Assembly (NCBI RefSeq): GCF_900114095.1
Contig: NZ_FORV01000001.1
Location: 868,001 to 932,000 of the forward strand
DNA length: 64,000 nt
DNA from: Sphingomonas sp. NFR04
GTDB lineage: Bacteria; Pseudomonadota; Alphaproteobacteria; Sphingomonadales; Sphingomonadaceae
Reading direction: 5' to 3'
The notes below the pieces were generated by a model, which saw only the letters and a program-made list of their open reading frames with translations, was not told the origin of the DNA and made no database searches. Shown here piece after piece: positions 53,451-62,069 of the stretch (positions are counted from its first letter, which is position 1; every line of letters starts with the position of its first letter). The position numbers were made by a program, and so were the translations under genes.

Positions 53451-54047
53451 ATGGGCCTGCTGCCCGTCGCCGACGACCATCTCGCCACCATCGTCACCGC
53501 GCTGGAAATGCGGGAGCGGCCCCGCCCCCGGCCGCTCCAGCCCTCCCCGTTCCGGCTGGTCCACTGGCCCGCGCCCGAGAGCGAGAAATACCGCGCGCTG
53601 TTCCGCCGGGTGGGTGGGCCGTGGCTATGGTTCTCGCGGCTGGTGATGGACGAGGCGCGACTGCGGGCGATTCTCGACGATCCGCAGGTCGCCGTCTATG
53701 CGGTGGTGGACCGGGCAGGCGTCGAGGTCGGCATGCTCGAACTCGATTTCCGCGGCGAAGCGACCTGCGAGCTCTCCTATGTCGGGCTGGTGCCGGAGAT
53801 CACCGGCAAGGGCCATGGCGACTGGCTGATGGCGCAGGCGCTCGCCTTTGCCTGGCGCAAGGAGGTGGAGCGGGTGTGGGTGCACACCTGCACGCTCGAC
53901 CACCCCGCCGCGCTCGGCTTCTACCGCCGCCACGGCTTCGTGCCCTACAAGCGCACGATCGAGACCTTCCCCGATCCGCGCCTGCTCGGCGTGCTACCGC
54001 CCGAGGCGGCGCCTCACATTCCCCTGCTCGGCTCCGTCGCACGATAG
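53451..54047 (+). CDS. GNAT-family N-acetyltransferase
   Basis: A 198-residue acetyl-CoA-dependent transferase. The core (about 60-180) contains VGMLELDFRGEATCELSYVG, LVPEITGKGHGDWLMAQALA as the acetyl-CoA loop (Q/RxxGxG/A form is here GKGHGDW), and VWVHTCTLDHPAALGFYRRH GF. The N-terminal 50 residues are Pro/Arg-rich. Substrate unknown. It is co-transcribed with hemF (three bases apart) and converges on the membrane-protein pair, ending about 30 bases inside that gene's 3' end. Confidence 0.85.
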   Translation: MGLLPVADDHLATIVTALEMRERPRPRPLQPSPFRLVHWPAPESEKYRALFRRVGGPWLWFSRLVMDEARLRAILDDPQVAVYAVVDRAGVEVGMLELDFRGEATCELSYVGLVPEITGKGHGDWLMAQALAFAWRKEVERVWVHTCTLDHPAALGFYRRHGFVPYKRTIETFPDPRLLGVLPPEAAPHIPLLGSVAR

Positions 54048-54757
54048 GCGGCGACCCGCAGGATGACGAGTGCGGTCCACACGCCCGCACCGATCACCGA
54101 CAGCAGTAGGTAGCCTAGGAACTCGGGCACCGCGCCCCCGCCCGCCGCGGTCGCGATCAGGCCGGTGAAAATGCTCGCCACCGCCATCGCGCCGATGCCG
54201 CCGGAAAACACCATCGCCGCGACCAGCAGGAAGAGCAGCCCGGTGACCCCGCTGCTGCGCACCCAGCCCTGCTTGAACGCCTCGATCAGCCCGACCTCGG
54301 GGCGGGCGGCATAGGCCGGCGCGGCCAGCCAGGTCCGCGCGAACACGAACAGGCCCGGCGCGATGAACAGCGAGAAGCCGAGCTGGAAGCCGATGCTCAC
54401 GGCCACCTCCAGCACCAGGAACGGGAACAGCCGTCGCAGTGCGGCCTTCATCACCTGTCCCAGCGTCTGGCCCTGGCCGCGCAGATACAGGCTGAACAGC
54501 GCGAGGATGCCATAGTCGACCGCCAGATAGGCAAGCGCGATCGGCACCACGTTCGCCTCGACGAACTTCTGGTAGAAGGCGAGCAGCACCGCCTGATCGG
54601 AAAGCGATTCGAGATCGGGTGCGCCCTGCACCATCAGCAGCAGCATGCCGAGGCTGGGCAGCAGGAAGAACAGGCCGGAAACCGGCAGCACCAGCGCACG
54701 CTCGCGCTGCCAAAGGGTCTTTGCATCGGCGAACAGGCCGGCCAGGCGCAGCATCAT
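54014..54757 (-). CDS. Polytopic membrane protein of unknown function
   Basis: A 247-residue hydrophobic protein with about six helices (for example LVLPVSGLFFLLPSLGMLLL and GLLFLLVAAMVFSGGIGAMA). Layout and the segment IEAFKQGWVRSSGVTGLLF resemble the neighbour's AIRRSWALTRGHGWRILGLL, so the two look like diverged paralogues of the YciC/glycerophosphodiesterase-membrane-domain type. Its start ATG 54757 overlaps the upstream stop by four bases. Function unknown; its 3' end overlaps the convergent GNAT gene by 34 bases. Confidence 0.72.
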   Translation of the reverse strand: MMLRLAGLFADAKTLWQRERALVLPVSGLFFLLPSLGMLLLMVQGAPDLESLSDQAVLLAFYQKFVEANVVPIALAYLAVDYGILALFSLYLRGQGQTLGQVMKAALRRLFPFLVLEVAVSIGFQLGFSLFIAPGLFVFARTWLAAPAYAARPEVGLIEAFKQGWVRSSGVTGLLFLLVAAMVFSGGIGAMAVASIFTGLIATAAGGGAVPEFLGYLLLSVIGAGVWTALVILRVAAYRATEPSRGM

Positions 54758-55578
54758 GCGGGCCAAACCGAATCGGTCGCCGTCAACGCGACGTAGAGCT
54801 TGCCCTGGAACGCGGCGAGCAGCAGCATCACCACCGCCTGCACGCTCGCGGTGACGATCGTGGTGAGCAGCATCGCCGTGGTCAGGCCCGGCGCGTTGCC
54901 GAAGAGCAGCGCGAACACGCTGCCGAACACCAGCTTCGCGGCGAGCTGCGCGACCCCGCCGATCAGCGTGAACAGCAGCAACAGGCCGAGGATCCGCCAG
55001 CCATGGCCGCGGGTGAGTGCCCAGGAACGCCGGATCGCGCCGAACAGCAGCCCCTCGCGCAGCACCACCGTGCTGACGAGCAGCAGGCGTGTGAAGAGGA
55101 AGAAGAAGGCGAGGATCAGCACCAGCACCCACAGCGCGACCATGCTCGAGGTCTGCGGATCGATCGTCATGGTCGCGCCCTGCCCGGCGGCGATCGCCAG
55201 CACGTCATAGCCGCGCGTGGCGAGGATCAGCGGCACGGGCAGCATCGCCAGCGCCGCGGCGACCCCGATCCCGATCGCGACCAGAAGCGCCGCCGGCAGC
55301 CGCCGCGCCGCCAATTGTCCCGCACCCGCCAGTCCGCTCGCGCCGGTCGCCAGTGCGATCACGCTCAGAGAGCCCCAGAAGGAGACGATCGACAGCAGCA
55401 CGACCACTACTCCCACCGCCAGGCGCACGCCCGGGCTCGCGGTCACCGCCGCGGCCGAGACGCAGCTGTTGAGCACGCTCGGCACCACGAAGGCGAGCAG
55501 CGCGACCGGCACCAGCGCACCGAGATGCTCGCCGACGAACGCCGTGGTCCGTTCCCAGACGATACCCATTTTTGCCAT
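54754..55578 (-). CDS. Polytopic membrane protein, possible GDPD membrane-domain type
   Basis: A 274-residue protein with about six long hydrophobic helices (VPVALLAFVVPSVLNSCVSA, VVVVLLSIVSFWGSLSVIAL, LWVLVLILAFFFLFTRLLLV). The amphipathic element LREGLLFGAIRRSWALTRGH before helix five is typical of the glycerophosphoryl-diester-phosphodiesterase membrane domain family, which lacks catalytic residues here. It is coupled to the downstream paralogue by an ATGA overlap. Function unknown. Confidence 0.72.
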   Translation of the reverse strand: MAKMGIVWERTTAFVGEHLGALVPVALLAFVVPSVLNSCVSAAAVTASPGVRLAVGVVVVLLSIVSFWGSLSVIALATGASGLAGAGQLAARRLPAALLVAIGIGVAAALAMLPVPLILATRGYDVLAIAAGQGATMTIDPQTSSMVALWVLVLILAFFFLFTRLLLVSTVVLREGLLFGAIRRSWALTRGHGWRILGLLLLFTLIGGVAQLAAKLVFGSVFALLFGNAPGLTTAMLLTTIVTASVQAVVMLLLAAFQGKLYVALTATDSVWPA

Positions 55579-55678
55579 GCGGCGAAGTCCTTGCGTGAGG
55601 GACCCGGGGTGTTAGCCGGGGGGCACCGCCTTGCCAATGCTTGCCTTGGGCCGCGGAAGGGCGCAAGCGGCGGCGATC

Positions 55679-56323
55679 ATGCACGAAACCATCGAATGGC
55701 GGGTCGAGCCCCGGCCGATCGACTATGCCGAAGCCCATGCCGCGATGGAGGCGCGCGCCGCCGCCGTCACCGCGCACACCGCGCAGGAACTGGTCTGGCT
55801 GCTCGAGCATCCGCCCGTCTACACCGCCGGCACCAGCGCCGATCCCGCCGAAATGCTCGATCCGCGCTTCCCCGTCCATCGTACCGGGCGCGGCGGGCGC
55901 TATACCTATCACGGGCCCGGCCAGCGGATCGGCTATGTCGTGCTCGACCTGCGCGAGCGGCAGCGCGACGTGCGCAACTATGTCCATGCGATCGAAGGCT
56001 GGGTGATCGCGGCGCTCGGCGATTGCGGCATCGAGGCGTTCCGCGCGCCCGGGCGGATCGGCATCTGGACGCTCGATCAGGGCGTCGAGGCCAAGATCGG
56101 CGCGATCGGCGTGCGAATCCGCCAATGGGTGACGTTGCACGGATTCGCGATCAATCTGGATCCGGACCTGACCCATTTCACCGGCATCGTGCCCTGCGGA
56201 ATCGCCGAATTCCCCGTCACCAGCGCCGCGAAGCTGGGAAAACCGATTGCGACGGAACGCTTCGATCAGGCGCTGCAGGCCACATTTTTGCCATTTTTGG
56301 ACGCTCTGGATCGCGCGGGATAA
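55679..56323 (+). CDS. lipB: Lipoyl(octanoyl) transferase
   Basis: A 214-residue enzyme that moves octanoyl from ACP to lipoyl-dependent enzyme domains. [58 protein letters not shown] (catalytic Lys) and GIVPCGI (catalytic Cys) are all present. ATG 55679 begins MHETIEWRV; a longer frame would add 16 residues without family match. The stop is followed by an AT-richer region that precedes the small lipoprotein gene. Confidence 0.96.
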   Translation: MHETIEWRVEPRPIDYAEAHAAMEARAAAVTAHTAQELVWLLEHPPVYTAGTSADPAEMLDPRFPVHRTGRGGRYTYHGPGQRIGYVVLDLRERQRDVRNYVHAIEGWVIAALGDCGIEAFRAPGRIGIWTLDQGVEAKIGAIGVRIRQWVTLHGFAINLDPDLTHFTGIVPCGIAEFPVTSAAKLGKPIATERFDQALQATFLPFLDALDRAG

Positions 56324-56427
56324 ATTCGAGTCTTGAGGGTGTCCCCCGAACCGTCTAATGTCCAGCACGGTTTGGGTATTAACGGCGTACAAGCGTCGTC
56401 CAAATCCATTATCTAGGGAGCTATTAC

Positions 56428-56655
56428 ATGCGTGCAGTCCTTTCGAAGATCGTTGCTGGTTCGATGATCGCCGGTGCGGCCCTCCTGGCTTCGGCGTGCA
56501 CCAGCAACACCGAAACCAACGTCAACAACACCACCGAAGTCGTTGCGCCGGAAAACACCACCGACGCTTCGGTCACCAACGTTGACGTCGCCGCTCCGGT
56601 CGACAACGGCGCGATGGTTGACAACGGCACGATGAACGCTTCGAACGCGATGTAA
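56428..56655 (+). CDS. Small Asn/Thr/Val-rich lipoprotein
   Basis: A 75-residue protein. The signal peptide (VAGSMIAGAALLASAC) ends with a lipobox, Cys at residue 24, and the mature 52 residues are rich in Asn, Thr and Val (NTETNVNNTTEVVAPENTTD). It is probably surface or periplasmic and unstructured. TAGGGAG precedes the ATG at good distance and a strong terminator follows, so it is a monocistronic, probably well-expressed unit. Function unknown. Confidence 0.82.
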   Translation: MRAVLSKIVAGSMIAGAALLASACTSNTETNVNNTTEVVAPENTTDASVTNVDVAAPVDNGAMVDNGTMNASNAM

Positions 56656-56682
56656 TCATCGCGCTTCGGCGTGTTTCTACGA

Positions 56683-56720
56683 AAGGGCCGTCCGGGCGAC
56701 CGGGCGGCCCTTCTCGTTTC
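56683..56720 (+). terminator. Rho-independent terminator after the small lipoprotein
   Basis: AAGGGCCGTCCGG at 56683-56695 pairs with CCGGGCGGCCCTT at 56700-56712 (13 pairs, one G-T) around a GCGA tetraloop. The tail CTCGTTTC is only moderately T-rich. Confidence 0.85.
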
Positions 56721-56833
56721 GGGACCGGCCCCCTCCCGTCCCCCACGGATCGTCGTGTTTGGAAAAAAGGGGCTTGGGCGACGAATCGAAACGCCCTAAC
56801 GAACATCTCTCATAGCGGTATCAAGAGGATGGG

Positions 56834-57511
56834 ATGCTCGGTCGGCGTATCACTTTGGGCATGGCTGCCCTCGCGGCAATGTGCGTTTCGGCGCCTGCTT
56901 CGGCGCAATTCTTCTTCAAGTCGGTGGATCTGTCGGGTCCGCCGGTCACCGGCAACGAGCCCGGCATGATCGCCCAGGCGATGCCCGGCGCCTCGCCGGC
57001 GGAGCTGCGCGCCGCTTTGGTCTGGAGCCTGCGCGCCGCGCTCAACGTTGCTGCACTGCAGTGCAAGTTCGAGCCGACATTGCTTGCGGATGACAACTAT
57101 GTCGCAGTCCGCAAAGACCATGATGACGAGTTCAATAAAGCATATGATACGCTCGAGAAATATTTCTTAAAAACGGCGAAGACCAAGAAGGCCGCGCAGA
57201 ACGCGCTCGACGTGTTCTCGACCCGCGTCTATTCCAGCTTTTCCACTGTCTCTGGCCAGCTGTCTTTCTGCCAGACGGCCGCCTCAATCGGCCAGGATGC
57301 GGTGTACGCGCCGCGCGGGGAACTGGGCGACGTGGCGGTGCGCCGGATGCGCGAGCTGCGCGAGAGCCTCAAGGCTTGGGGCGAGCAGCATTTCCGCACC
57401 CGCCGCGTGACATTCGTCTGGCCGGTCCTGCGTCCGCTGCCGCAGTTCGGCAACGACAAATGCTGGCGGAACGGCGAGTATCAGGCCCGCAAGTGCGGCG
57501 CGTTGAGCTGA
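56834..57511 (+). CDS. Exported protein of unknown function
   Basis: A 225-residue protein with a signal peptide (MAALAAMCVSAPASAQ). The mature part is mostly helical, with YVAVRKDHDDEFNKAYDTLE and YFLKTAKTKKAAQNALDVFS as a likely helical pair. Four Cys residues (LQCKFEP, LSFCQTA, DKCWRNG, ARKCGALS) could form two disulfides. I do not recognise the family beyond similar hypothetical proteins of sphingomonads. Around 57120-57180 the codons are AT-richer than usual. A terminator follows. Confidence 0.75.
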   Translation: MLGRRITLGMAALAAMCVSAPASAQFFFKSVDLSGPPVTGNEPGMIAQAMPGASPAELRAALVWSLRAALNVAALQCKFEPTLLADDNYVAVRKDHDDEFNKAYDTLEKYFLKTAKTKKAAQNALDVFSTRVYSSFSTVSGQLSFCQTAASIGQDAVYAPRGELGDVAVRRMRELRESLKAWGEQHFRTRRVTFVWPVLRPLPQFGNDKCWRNGEYQARKCGALS

Positions 57512-57536
57512 ATCAAGCTTGATCTGAATCGAAAGG

Positions 57537-57567
57537 GGGGTGGCCGATGCGCCACCCCTTCTTTTTT
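57537..57567 (+). terminator. Rho-independent terminator after the exported protein gene
   Basis: GGGGTGGC at 57537-57544 pairs with GCCACCCC at 57551-57558 around CGATGC. TTCTTTTTT follows. It sits between the convergent queE and the exported protein gene. Confidence 0.85.
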
Positions 57568-57569
57568 GC

Positions 57570-58202
57570 TCAGCGCAGGCCCAGCATCTTGTGGGTCTGC
57601 AGCGTCAGCCGCCAGCGCGGCCGCTCCATCGCCACGGCGATCGCCGCGCGGGTATTGGCCTCGGCCTCGGCGCTGTCCATCGGCTGGATCAGGAAATGGG
57701 CGAAATCCCACCCTTCGATCGCCTCCAGATTCGTACCCGGCTGCGGCCAGACCAGCTTGAGCTCGTCGCCGCGCCGCTGCACCACCTCGCTGCCCGCCTT
57801 GGGGCTGATGCACACCCAGTCGATGCCCGGATGCACCGGCAGCGTGCCGTTGCTCTCGATCGCGATGCGGAAGCCGCGGGCATGCAGCGCCTCCACCAGC
57901 GCATCGTCGATCTGGAGCATCGGCTCCCCGCCGGTCAGCACCACGAAGCGCTTGTCCGCGCCGGGGCCCCAATGGCCCTCCACTGCGTCAACCAGCGCCG
58001 CGGCATCCGCGAACCGGCCGCCGCCCAAGCCGTCGATCCCGACGAAATCGGTGTCGCAGAAGCGGCACACCGCCGTCGCCCGGTCTTCCTCCCGCCCCGA
58101 CCAGAGGTTGCAGCCGGCGAAGCGGACGAACACCGCCCGCGCCCCGGCATTGACGCCCTCCCCCTGCAGGGTGAGGAACATCTCCTTGACGGCGTAGCTC
58201 AT
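57570..58202 (-). CDS. queE: 7-carboxy-7-deazaguanine synthase
   Basis: A 210-residue radical SAM enzyme of queuosine synthesis, converting carboxytetrahydropterin to 7-carboxy-7-deazaguanine. [20 protein letters not shown] is the typical start. The cluster ligands CNLWSG and [10 protein letters not shown] give the CX14CX2C spacing of the longer QueE form. [11 protein letters not shown] and [20 protein letters not shown] follow. The ATG overlaps the queC stop by four bases. Confidence 0.95.
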   Translation of the reverse strand: MSYAVKEMFLTLQGEGVNAGARAVFVRFAGCNLWSGREEDRATAVCRFCDTDFVGIDGLGGGRFADAAALVDAVEGHWGPGADKRFVVLTGGEPMLQIDDALVEALHARGFRIAIESNGTLPVHPGIDWVCISPKAGSEVVQRRGDELKLVWPQPGTNLEAIEGWDFAHFLIQPMDSAEAEANTRAAIAVAMERPRWRLTLQTHKMLGLR

Positions 58203-58882
58203 GGGTGGGTGGCGTAGCGGGTCGGATCGGGCAGCCCGGCTTCCTCGAACCCGCGCGAGCGCAGCCGGCAGCTGTCGCACAGCCCGCAATGCAGACCCTC
58301 GGGGGTGGGGTCGTAGCAGGACCAGCTGAGCCCCGCGTCGAGCCCGAGCCGCGCCGCCTCGCGGACGATATCGGCCTTGCTCATGTTCTGGAGCGGCGCC
58401 TGGATGCGGAAAGGCTCGCCCTCCACGCCCGCCTTGGTGGCGAGTTCGGCCAGCTTCTCGAAGCCGGCGATGAATTCGGGTCGGCAATCGGGATAGCCCG
58501 AATAATCGAGCGCGTTGACGCCGATATACAGGTCGCGCGCCCCCGCCGCCTCTGCCCAGCCGAGCGCGAGGCTGAGGAAGATCGTGTTGCGCGCCGGCAC
58601 ATAGGTGATCGGAATGTCGCTGCCGACGCCGGTCTTGGGCACGTCGATATCGGCAGTGAGCGCGGAGCCGCCAAAGGCGCGCAGGTCCAGCGGCAGCACG
58701 ACGTGGCGCTCGGCGCCGAGCATCGCGGCGATCTTCGCGGCGGCTTCCAGCTCGACCTTGTGGCGCTGGTTATAGTCGATCGACAGGGCGAGCAGGCGGT
58801 GGCCGTCCTCGCGGGCACGCGCGGCGGAGACCATGGAATCGAGTCCGCCCGAGACCAGGGCGATGGCAATGCTTTGAGTCAT
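58199..58882 (-). CDS. queC: 7-cyano-7-deazaguanine synthase
   Basis: A 227-residue ATP-dependent enzyme that makes preQ0 from the QueE product. The PP-loop is VSGGLDS near residue 12; [35 protein letters not shown] and the zinc site SCYDP...CGLCDSC are canonical. ATG 58882 is three codons inside the longest frame and fits the family's [13 protein letters not shown] start. It is followed directly by queE; queD and queF are not in the window. Confidence 0.95.
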   Translation of the reverse strand: MTQSIAIALVSGGLDSMVSAARAREDGHRLLALSIDYNQRHKVELEAAAKIAAMLGAERHVVLPLDLRAFGGSALTADIDVPKTGVGSDIPITYVPARNTIFLSLALGWAEAAGARDLYIGVNALDYSGYPDCRPEFIAGFEKLAELATKAGVEGEPFRIQAPLQNMSKADIVREAARLGLDAGLSWSCYDPTPEGLHCGLCDSCRLRSRGFEEAGLPDPTRYATHP

Positions 58883-58908
58883 CGGCGGCATGTAGGCGCT
58901 TTCGCCGG

Positions 58909-58939
58909 CAAAAAAATGGCCGCCCCCGAAGGGACGGCC
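58909..58939 (-). terminator. Rho-independent terminator of the DUF3617-like gene (minus strand)
   Basis: On the minus strand GGCCGTCCC-TTC-GGGGGCGGCC forms a stem, followed by ATTTTTTT. A second hairpin, CCAGGGAG-AGACAC-CTCCCTGG, lies at 58967-58988. Confidence 0.82.
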
Positions 58940-59038
58940 GGAAAGGATAGAAATGGGAAAACCAAACCAGGGAGAGACACCTCCCTGGGGACCTCATCCT
59001 TCTACCCCCGACCGGTTAACGAATGGTAACCAAGCAGC

Positions 59039-59464
59039 TCAGGAACAGTCCCCGATGCGCTTGGCGTCGTAGGTCTCGGAGAAAGGCTGGCCGTCGATCA
59101 CGCCCTGCATCTCCACGGTCACCTGGCGCGGCGTATCGGTGGTGATGCGGGTGAGCATCGTGCCGTGGCCGGCGCAGGTGCTGCGGACGGTCGCGCGGCT
59201 GGCGGCGCTTTCCATCACCACATTCTGGCAGGGCGTGGTGACCTTCTCGGGGCGGAGAATCTGGTAGGGATCGCGCACGCACATCATGCGCTCGCCGCCC
59301 TCGCTGTCGCGGACCGCCCATTTGCCCTTCTGGATGAGGTTGATCGCCGGCACGTCCACGCTCCGCACCGCTGAGGCCGCGCCTCCCGGCCGCTGCTGCG
59401 CCGACGCGCTCGCCGTCACCAGCGCCAGCCCGGCCGCCGCCATCCACACCACCCGTTTGTTCAC
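59039..59464 (-). CDS. Exported DUF3617-like protein
   Basis: A 141-residue protein with a signal peptide (RVVWMAAAGLALVTASASAQ). The mature part has MMCVRDPYQILRP, several Cys residues and RITTDTPRQVTVEMQGVIDG, the layout of DUF3617 proteins in proteobacteria (xC...W...G...YxxD...RxGxC). The start is GTG 59464 because GGGAG lies nine bases upstream; an in-frame ATG seven codons later would shorten the signal. Function unknown. A terminator follows. Confidence 0.75.
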   Translation of the reverse strand: MNKRVVWMAAAGLALVTASASAQQRPGGAASAVRSVDVPAINLIQKGKWAVRDSEGGERMMCVRDPYQILRPEKVTTPCQNVVMESAASRATVRSTCAGHGTMLTRITTDTPRQVTVEMQGVIDGQPFSETYDAKRIGDCS

Positions 59465-59545
59465 CCGCTTCAACTCCCATTCGGGGGACGGCACCGCTTC
59501 CACGGCACCGCCCGCCGATTCACATATCATAGGAGGATTACGGCT

Positions 59546-60472
59546 TTACAACGACGGCGGAACGAAATCGGCGAGCGCCACCGGGAACTGCTTGGAGCAG
59601 AAGGCGCAATCGACCTTGATCACGCCGCCCTCGTCGGCCATCGCGGCGCGCTCTTCCTCGGGGAACTTGGCGAGCACCTGCTGGATATAATCCGCCCCGC
59701 AGCGGCAGCCGCGCGACAGATCATGCCCGGCGAGCATGCGCACCTCGCTCTCCTCGTTGAACAGCCGCCACACCAGCCCTTCCAGCGGGATCGCCGCATT
59801 GGCCAGCTCGTCGGCACCCATCGTGCCGCCCAGCGCCTCGACATGCTGCCATTCGGGATGGTCGAGCCGCACGTGCAGCCGCTCGCGCCCCACCTCGCCC
59901 TCGGGCAGATGCTGGAGGAACAGGCCGCCGGCGACGATCTTGCCGGTCGCCTTGTCCTTGTTGACGCCCAGCCGCACCAGCGTCGGGATCTGTTCCGACT
60001 GAAGGAAATAGCTCTGCGCCGCCTCGGCGATCGAGGCGCCTTCCAGCGGCACGATGCCCTGATAGCGTTCCTTGGTGAGCGCCTGGTCGAAGGTCACCGC
60101 CAGATAGCCGCCGTTGAACAGCGCGCTGAGCGACGGGTTCTTGCCGAGCCGGCTCAGCCGCGTGGCATCGAACTGCACATAGCCGCGCAGCTCGCCATTC
60201 TTGTAGTCGCACACCATCAGGCTGACGATGCCGCGCTGGGTCTGCGCCTGCAGCGTCATCTGCCCCTCGGCATCCTTGAGCGTGCTGCCGAGCAGCGCGG
60301 TGAGGGTCAGCGCCTCGGCCAGCAGCTTCTCGATCGGCGCGGGATAGGCATGGGCCGAGAGGATCTCGTTCAGCACCGGGCCCAGCCGGGCGACGCGGCC
60401 GCGGACATGGCGGTCGGGGATGGCAAAGCCGGTCACGCGATCGAGATCGGCGGCGGGAGCGGGATTGGTCAC
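59546..60472 (-). CDS. hslO: Redox-regulated chaperone Hsp33
   Basis: A 308-residue holdase chaperone activated by oxidation. LDRVTGFAIPDRHVRGRVAR, EALTLTALLGSTLKDAEGQM, LRGYVQFDATRLSRLGKNPS and the C-terminal zinc switch CRCGADY...CAFCSKQF (CxC then CxxC) are canonical. The start is GTG 60472, with GGAG eight bases upstream; the ATG at 60541 would add 23 residues not seen in the family. Confidence 0.93.
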   Translation of the reverse strand: MTNPAPAADLDRVTGFAIPDRHVRGRVARLGPVLNEILSAHAYPAPIEKLLAEALTLTALLGSTLKDAEGQMTLQAQTQRGIVSLMVCDYKNGELRGYVQFDATRLSRLGKNPSLSALFNGGYLAVTFDQALTKERYQGIVPLEGASIAEAAQSYFLQSEQIPTLVRLGVNKDKATGKIVAGGLFLQHLPEGEVGRERLHVRLDHPEWQHVEALGGTMGADELANAAIPLEGLVWRLFNEESEVRMLAGHDLSRGCRCGADYIQQVLAKFPEEERAAMADEGGVIKVDCAFCSKQFPVALADFVPPSL

Positions 60473-60656
60473 GACATAGTCTCCGGCATTCGGGCGGGCC
60501 GCGAGAAGTCTGGGTGACTCCGCGCGTTCCGACGAACGCATTGTCTGGGTTCGGAGGTGTAAATAGGGGTTTCGCGGCGGGAAACAATGCGGGGCACCGC
60601 GAGGCGGAGCCGCCATCCCGCGCGCCGCGCGCATCGCAAACCGTCGCGACACGGCG

Positions 60657-60683
60657 AAAGGGGCACGCGGACGCGCGCCCCTT
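60657..60683 (-). terminator. Probable terminator of the 42-residue protein gene
   Basis: AAGGGGC at 60658-60664 and GCCCCTT at 60677-60683 form a stem around an inner GCGCG-TC-CGCGT-like element. On the minus strand the stem is followed by TTCGCC, so the T run is weak. Confidence 0.5.
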
Positions 60684-60688
60684 CGTCC

Positions 60689-60817
60689 TCAGCTCTTGAG
60701 GGTAGTCATCTCAACCGGCTTGCCCTTGGCGCTCGGGTTGGAGGCGTTCTGCTTCGGAGGCTTCTCGGCCTTCGGCTTGCGAACTTCCTTGTTCGACTTC
60801 TTCTGACCCTTGGCCAT
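60689..60817 (-). CDS. Small basic protein of 42 residues
   Basis: The short frame reads MAKGQKKSNKEVRKPKAEKP and ends MTTLKS. It is rich in Lys, Asn and Pro with no hydrophobic core, and is like other MAKGQ(x)nSNKExRKPK proteins found across proteobacteria. GGAGCAG lies before the ATG. It may bind nucleic acid or the ribosome; no function is known to me. It is the last of four small minus-strand genes (60689-61738). Confidence 0.75.
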   Translation of the reverse strand: MAKGQKKSNKEVRKPKAEKPPKQNASNPSAKGKPVEMTTLKS

Positions 60818-60865
60818 AGCTGCTCCTGTCCCTTGCGCCGTCACGACCTCGCGGTCGCGATCGGG

Positions 60866-61219
60866 TCAGCGGGCGCGCTTGTTGTTCTTGCGCGCCGCAT
60901 ATCTGGCATCCCGCGCCGCCTTGCGGTCGGCCTCGGTCAACACCGGCACGGCCGCTGCAGCCGCTGCCGCAGCCTCCGCCGCACGGACGGCCTCTGCCTT
61001 GCTTTCGCGCTCGGCAGCGGCGCGCTCCTCGCGCTCGGCCGCGGCCGCGGCGCGCTTCTCGGCGTCCGCACGTTCGGCGGCCAGGCGCCGCTCCTTGGCA
61101 GCCGCCAGGGCAGTCGTATCCGCCGCGGGCCTTGCGCGCAGCTGGGCCAGCGCCTTGCGCTTGGCCTCAGACGCCGCGGTGGCGCGTTCCTGGAAATTCG
61201 GGGCTCTATATGCCGCCAT
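60866..61219 (-). CDS. Ala/Arg/Glu-rich coiled-coil protein (DUF6481-like)
   Basis: A 117-residue highly charged, Ala-rich helical protein (for example AEKRAAAAAEREERAAAERE), with a short conserved start AAYRAPNFQERATAASEAKR and a basic end ARYAARKNNKRAR. The YRxPNFxERxxxAxxAKxxAL pattern is that of a sphingomonad/alphaproteobacterial family named DUF6481. The low complexity makes any function guess unsafe. It lies three bases from the 72-residue gene. Confidence 0.7.
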   Translation of the reverse strand: MAAYRAPNFQERATAASEAKRKALAQLRARPAADTTALAAAKERRLAAERADAEKRAAAAAEREERAAAERESKAEAVRAAEAAAAAAAAVPVLTEADRKAARDARYAARKNNKRAR

Positions 61220-61222
61220 ATT

Positions 61223-61441
61223 CTACAGACTCCCCATTCTCGTCGGCACGCGCGTGACCGCACCGGCGATCACCTTGCTGCCATAGGCCTTGGCGATGAT
61301 CGCCGTATCGGCCGCGCTGTTCATCACGACGCGCGTTCCGCCCGACTGCAGCGTCTCGATCGCGCTGATCGCGATCTTGCGCTTGGCGCAGGTCGCGACG
61401 ACGTGTTCCTTGGCGGCGCGCACATTGATTGCTCTGGACAT
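61223..61441 (-). CDS. Conserved small protein of 72 residues
   Basis: The sequence starts MSRAINVRAAKEHVVATCAK and contains ISAIETLQSGGTRVVMNSAA and a basic end TRVPTRMGSL. It has a predicted helix-strand pattern and no signal or membrane segment. I do not recognise the family; it is probably restricted to sphingomonads. Its stop is three bases from the next gene and it lies 90 bases after the cold-shock gene on the same strand. Confidence 0.62.
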   Translation of the reverse strand: MSRAINVRAAKEHVVATCAKRKIAISAIETLQSGGTRVVMNSAADTAIIAKAYGSKVIAGAVTRVPTRMGSL

Positions 61442-61531
61442 GCAGTCCTCCATTCCCGGAAGCAGGGTGTCCCCCGCCGGATCTTCAGGGGCTCGGGCGA
61501 GCACCACGGTACCCGCCCGAACCGCCGGGCT

Positions 61532-61738
61532 TCAGGCGGACTGAAGGTTCACGGCCGAGGTCTTGCCGCGACGATCGGTCTCCAGCTCGTAGGAAACGCG
61601 CTGGTCCTTATCGAGCGTGTGCATGCCGGCGCGCTCGACGGCCGAGATGTGGACAAAGGCGTCGCCGCCGCCGGTTTCCGGCGCGATAAAGCCATAGCCC
61701 TTGTCGTTATTGAAGAATTTTACGGTTCCGGTGATCAT
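61532..61738 (-). CDS. Cold-shock domain protein (CspA family)
   Basis: A 68-residue single-stranded nucleic-acid-binding protein. TGTVKFFNNDKGYGFIAPE (RNP1) and DAFVHISAVERAG (RNP2) are clear. ATG 61738 gives the standard length, with AAGGA eight bases upstream; an ATG three codons earlier is possible. The untranslated leader before it is long and AT-mixed, as in other csp genes. Downstream on the same strand are three small genes of unknown function. Confidence 0.95.
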   Translation of the reverse strand: MITGTVKFFNNDKGYGFIAPETGGGDAFVHISAVERAGMHTLDKDQRVSYELETDRRGKTSAVNLQSA

Positions 61739-62069
61739 ATTGGGCATCCTTTGTCCCAGGCATGACGGGCATGCGCCAACAGCGGCGCATCCCGGCTTCG
61801 GTGAGGCTAGAAAGGGACAAAGGGAGGAGCCGAGGCGGCCCGATATCCGTCGCATGCGACGTCAGCGCTATCTATATGGGGTGCCGTACAAAGATTGTTA
61901 GGGGGCGCATCGCTTTTGTTGCGGCACTCGGCCAATTCTTAGGCCATTCGGTCGCAACCACGCTTCAGCGCCGGCAATGACGGTGCCTGGCGCGCACCAA
62001 TATTGACAATTTACGTAGTTTTGCCGGGACGCGCCAACCCTTGCGCGCATCGGCCTCTATGAAACAAAG
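61739..62069. other. Divergent region between the cold-shock gene and the Ala-rich protein gene
   Basis: This 331-base stretch has no gene I can support. It should contain the cold-shock leader on the minus strand and the promoter of the plus-strand gene. TTGACA at 62003-62008 is present, but no -10 stands at the normal distance. Confidence 0.45.

Noticed and set aside
62003..62025. Sigma-70 promoter with TTGACA for the Ala-rich protein gene
   Set aside because: No acceptable -10 at 16-18 bases; kept only as a note in the intergenic entry.
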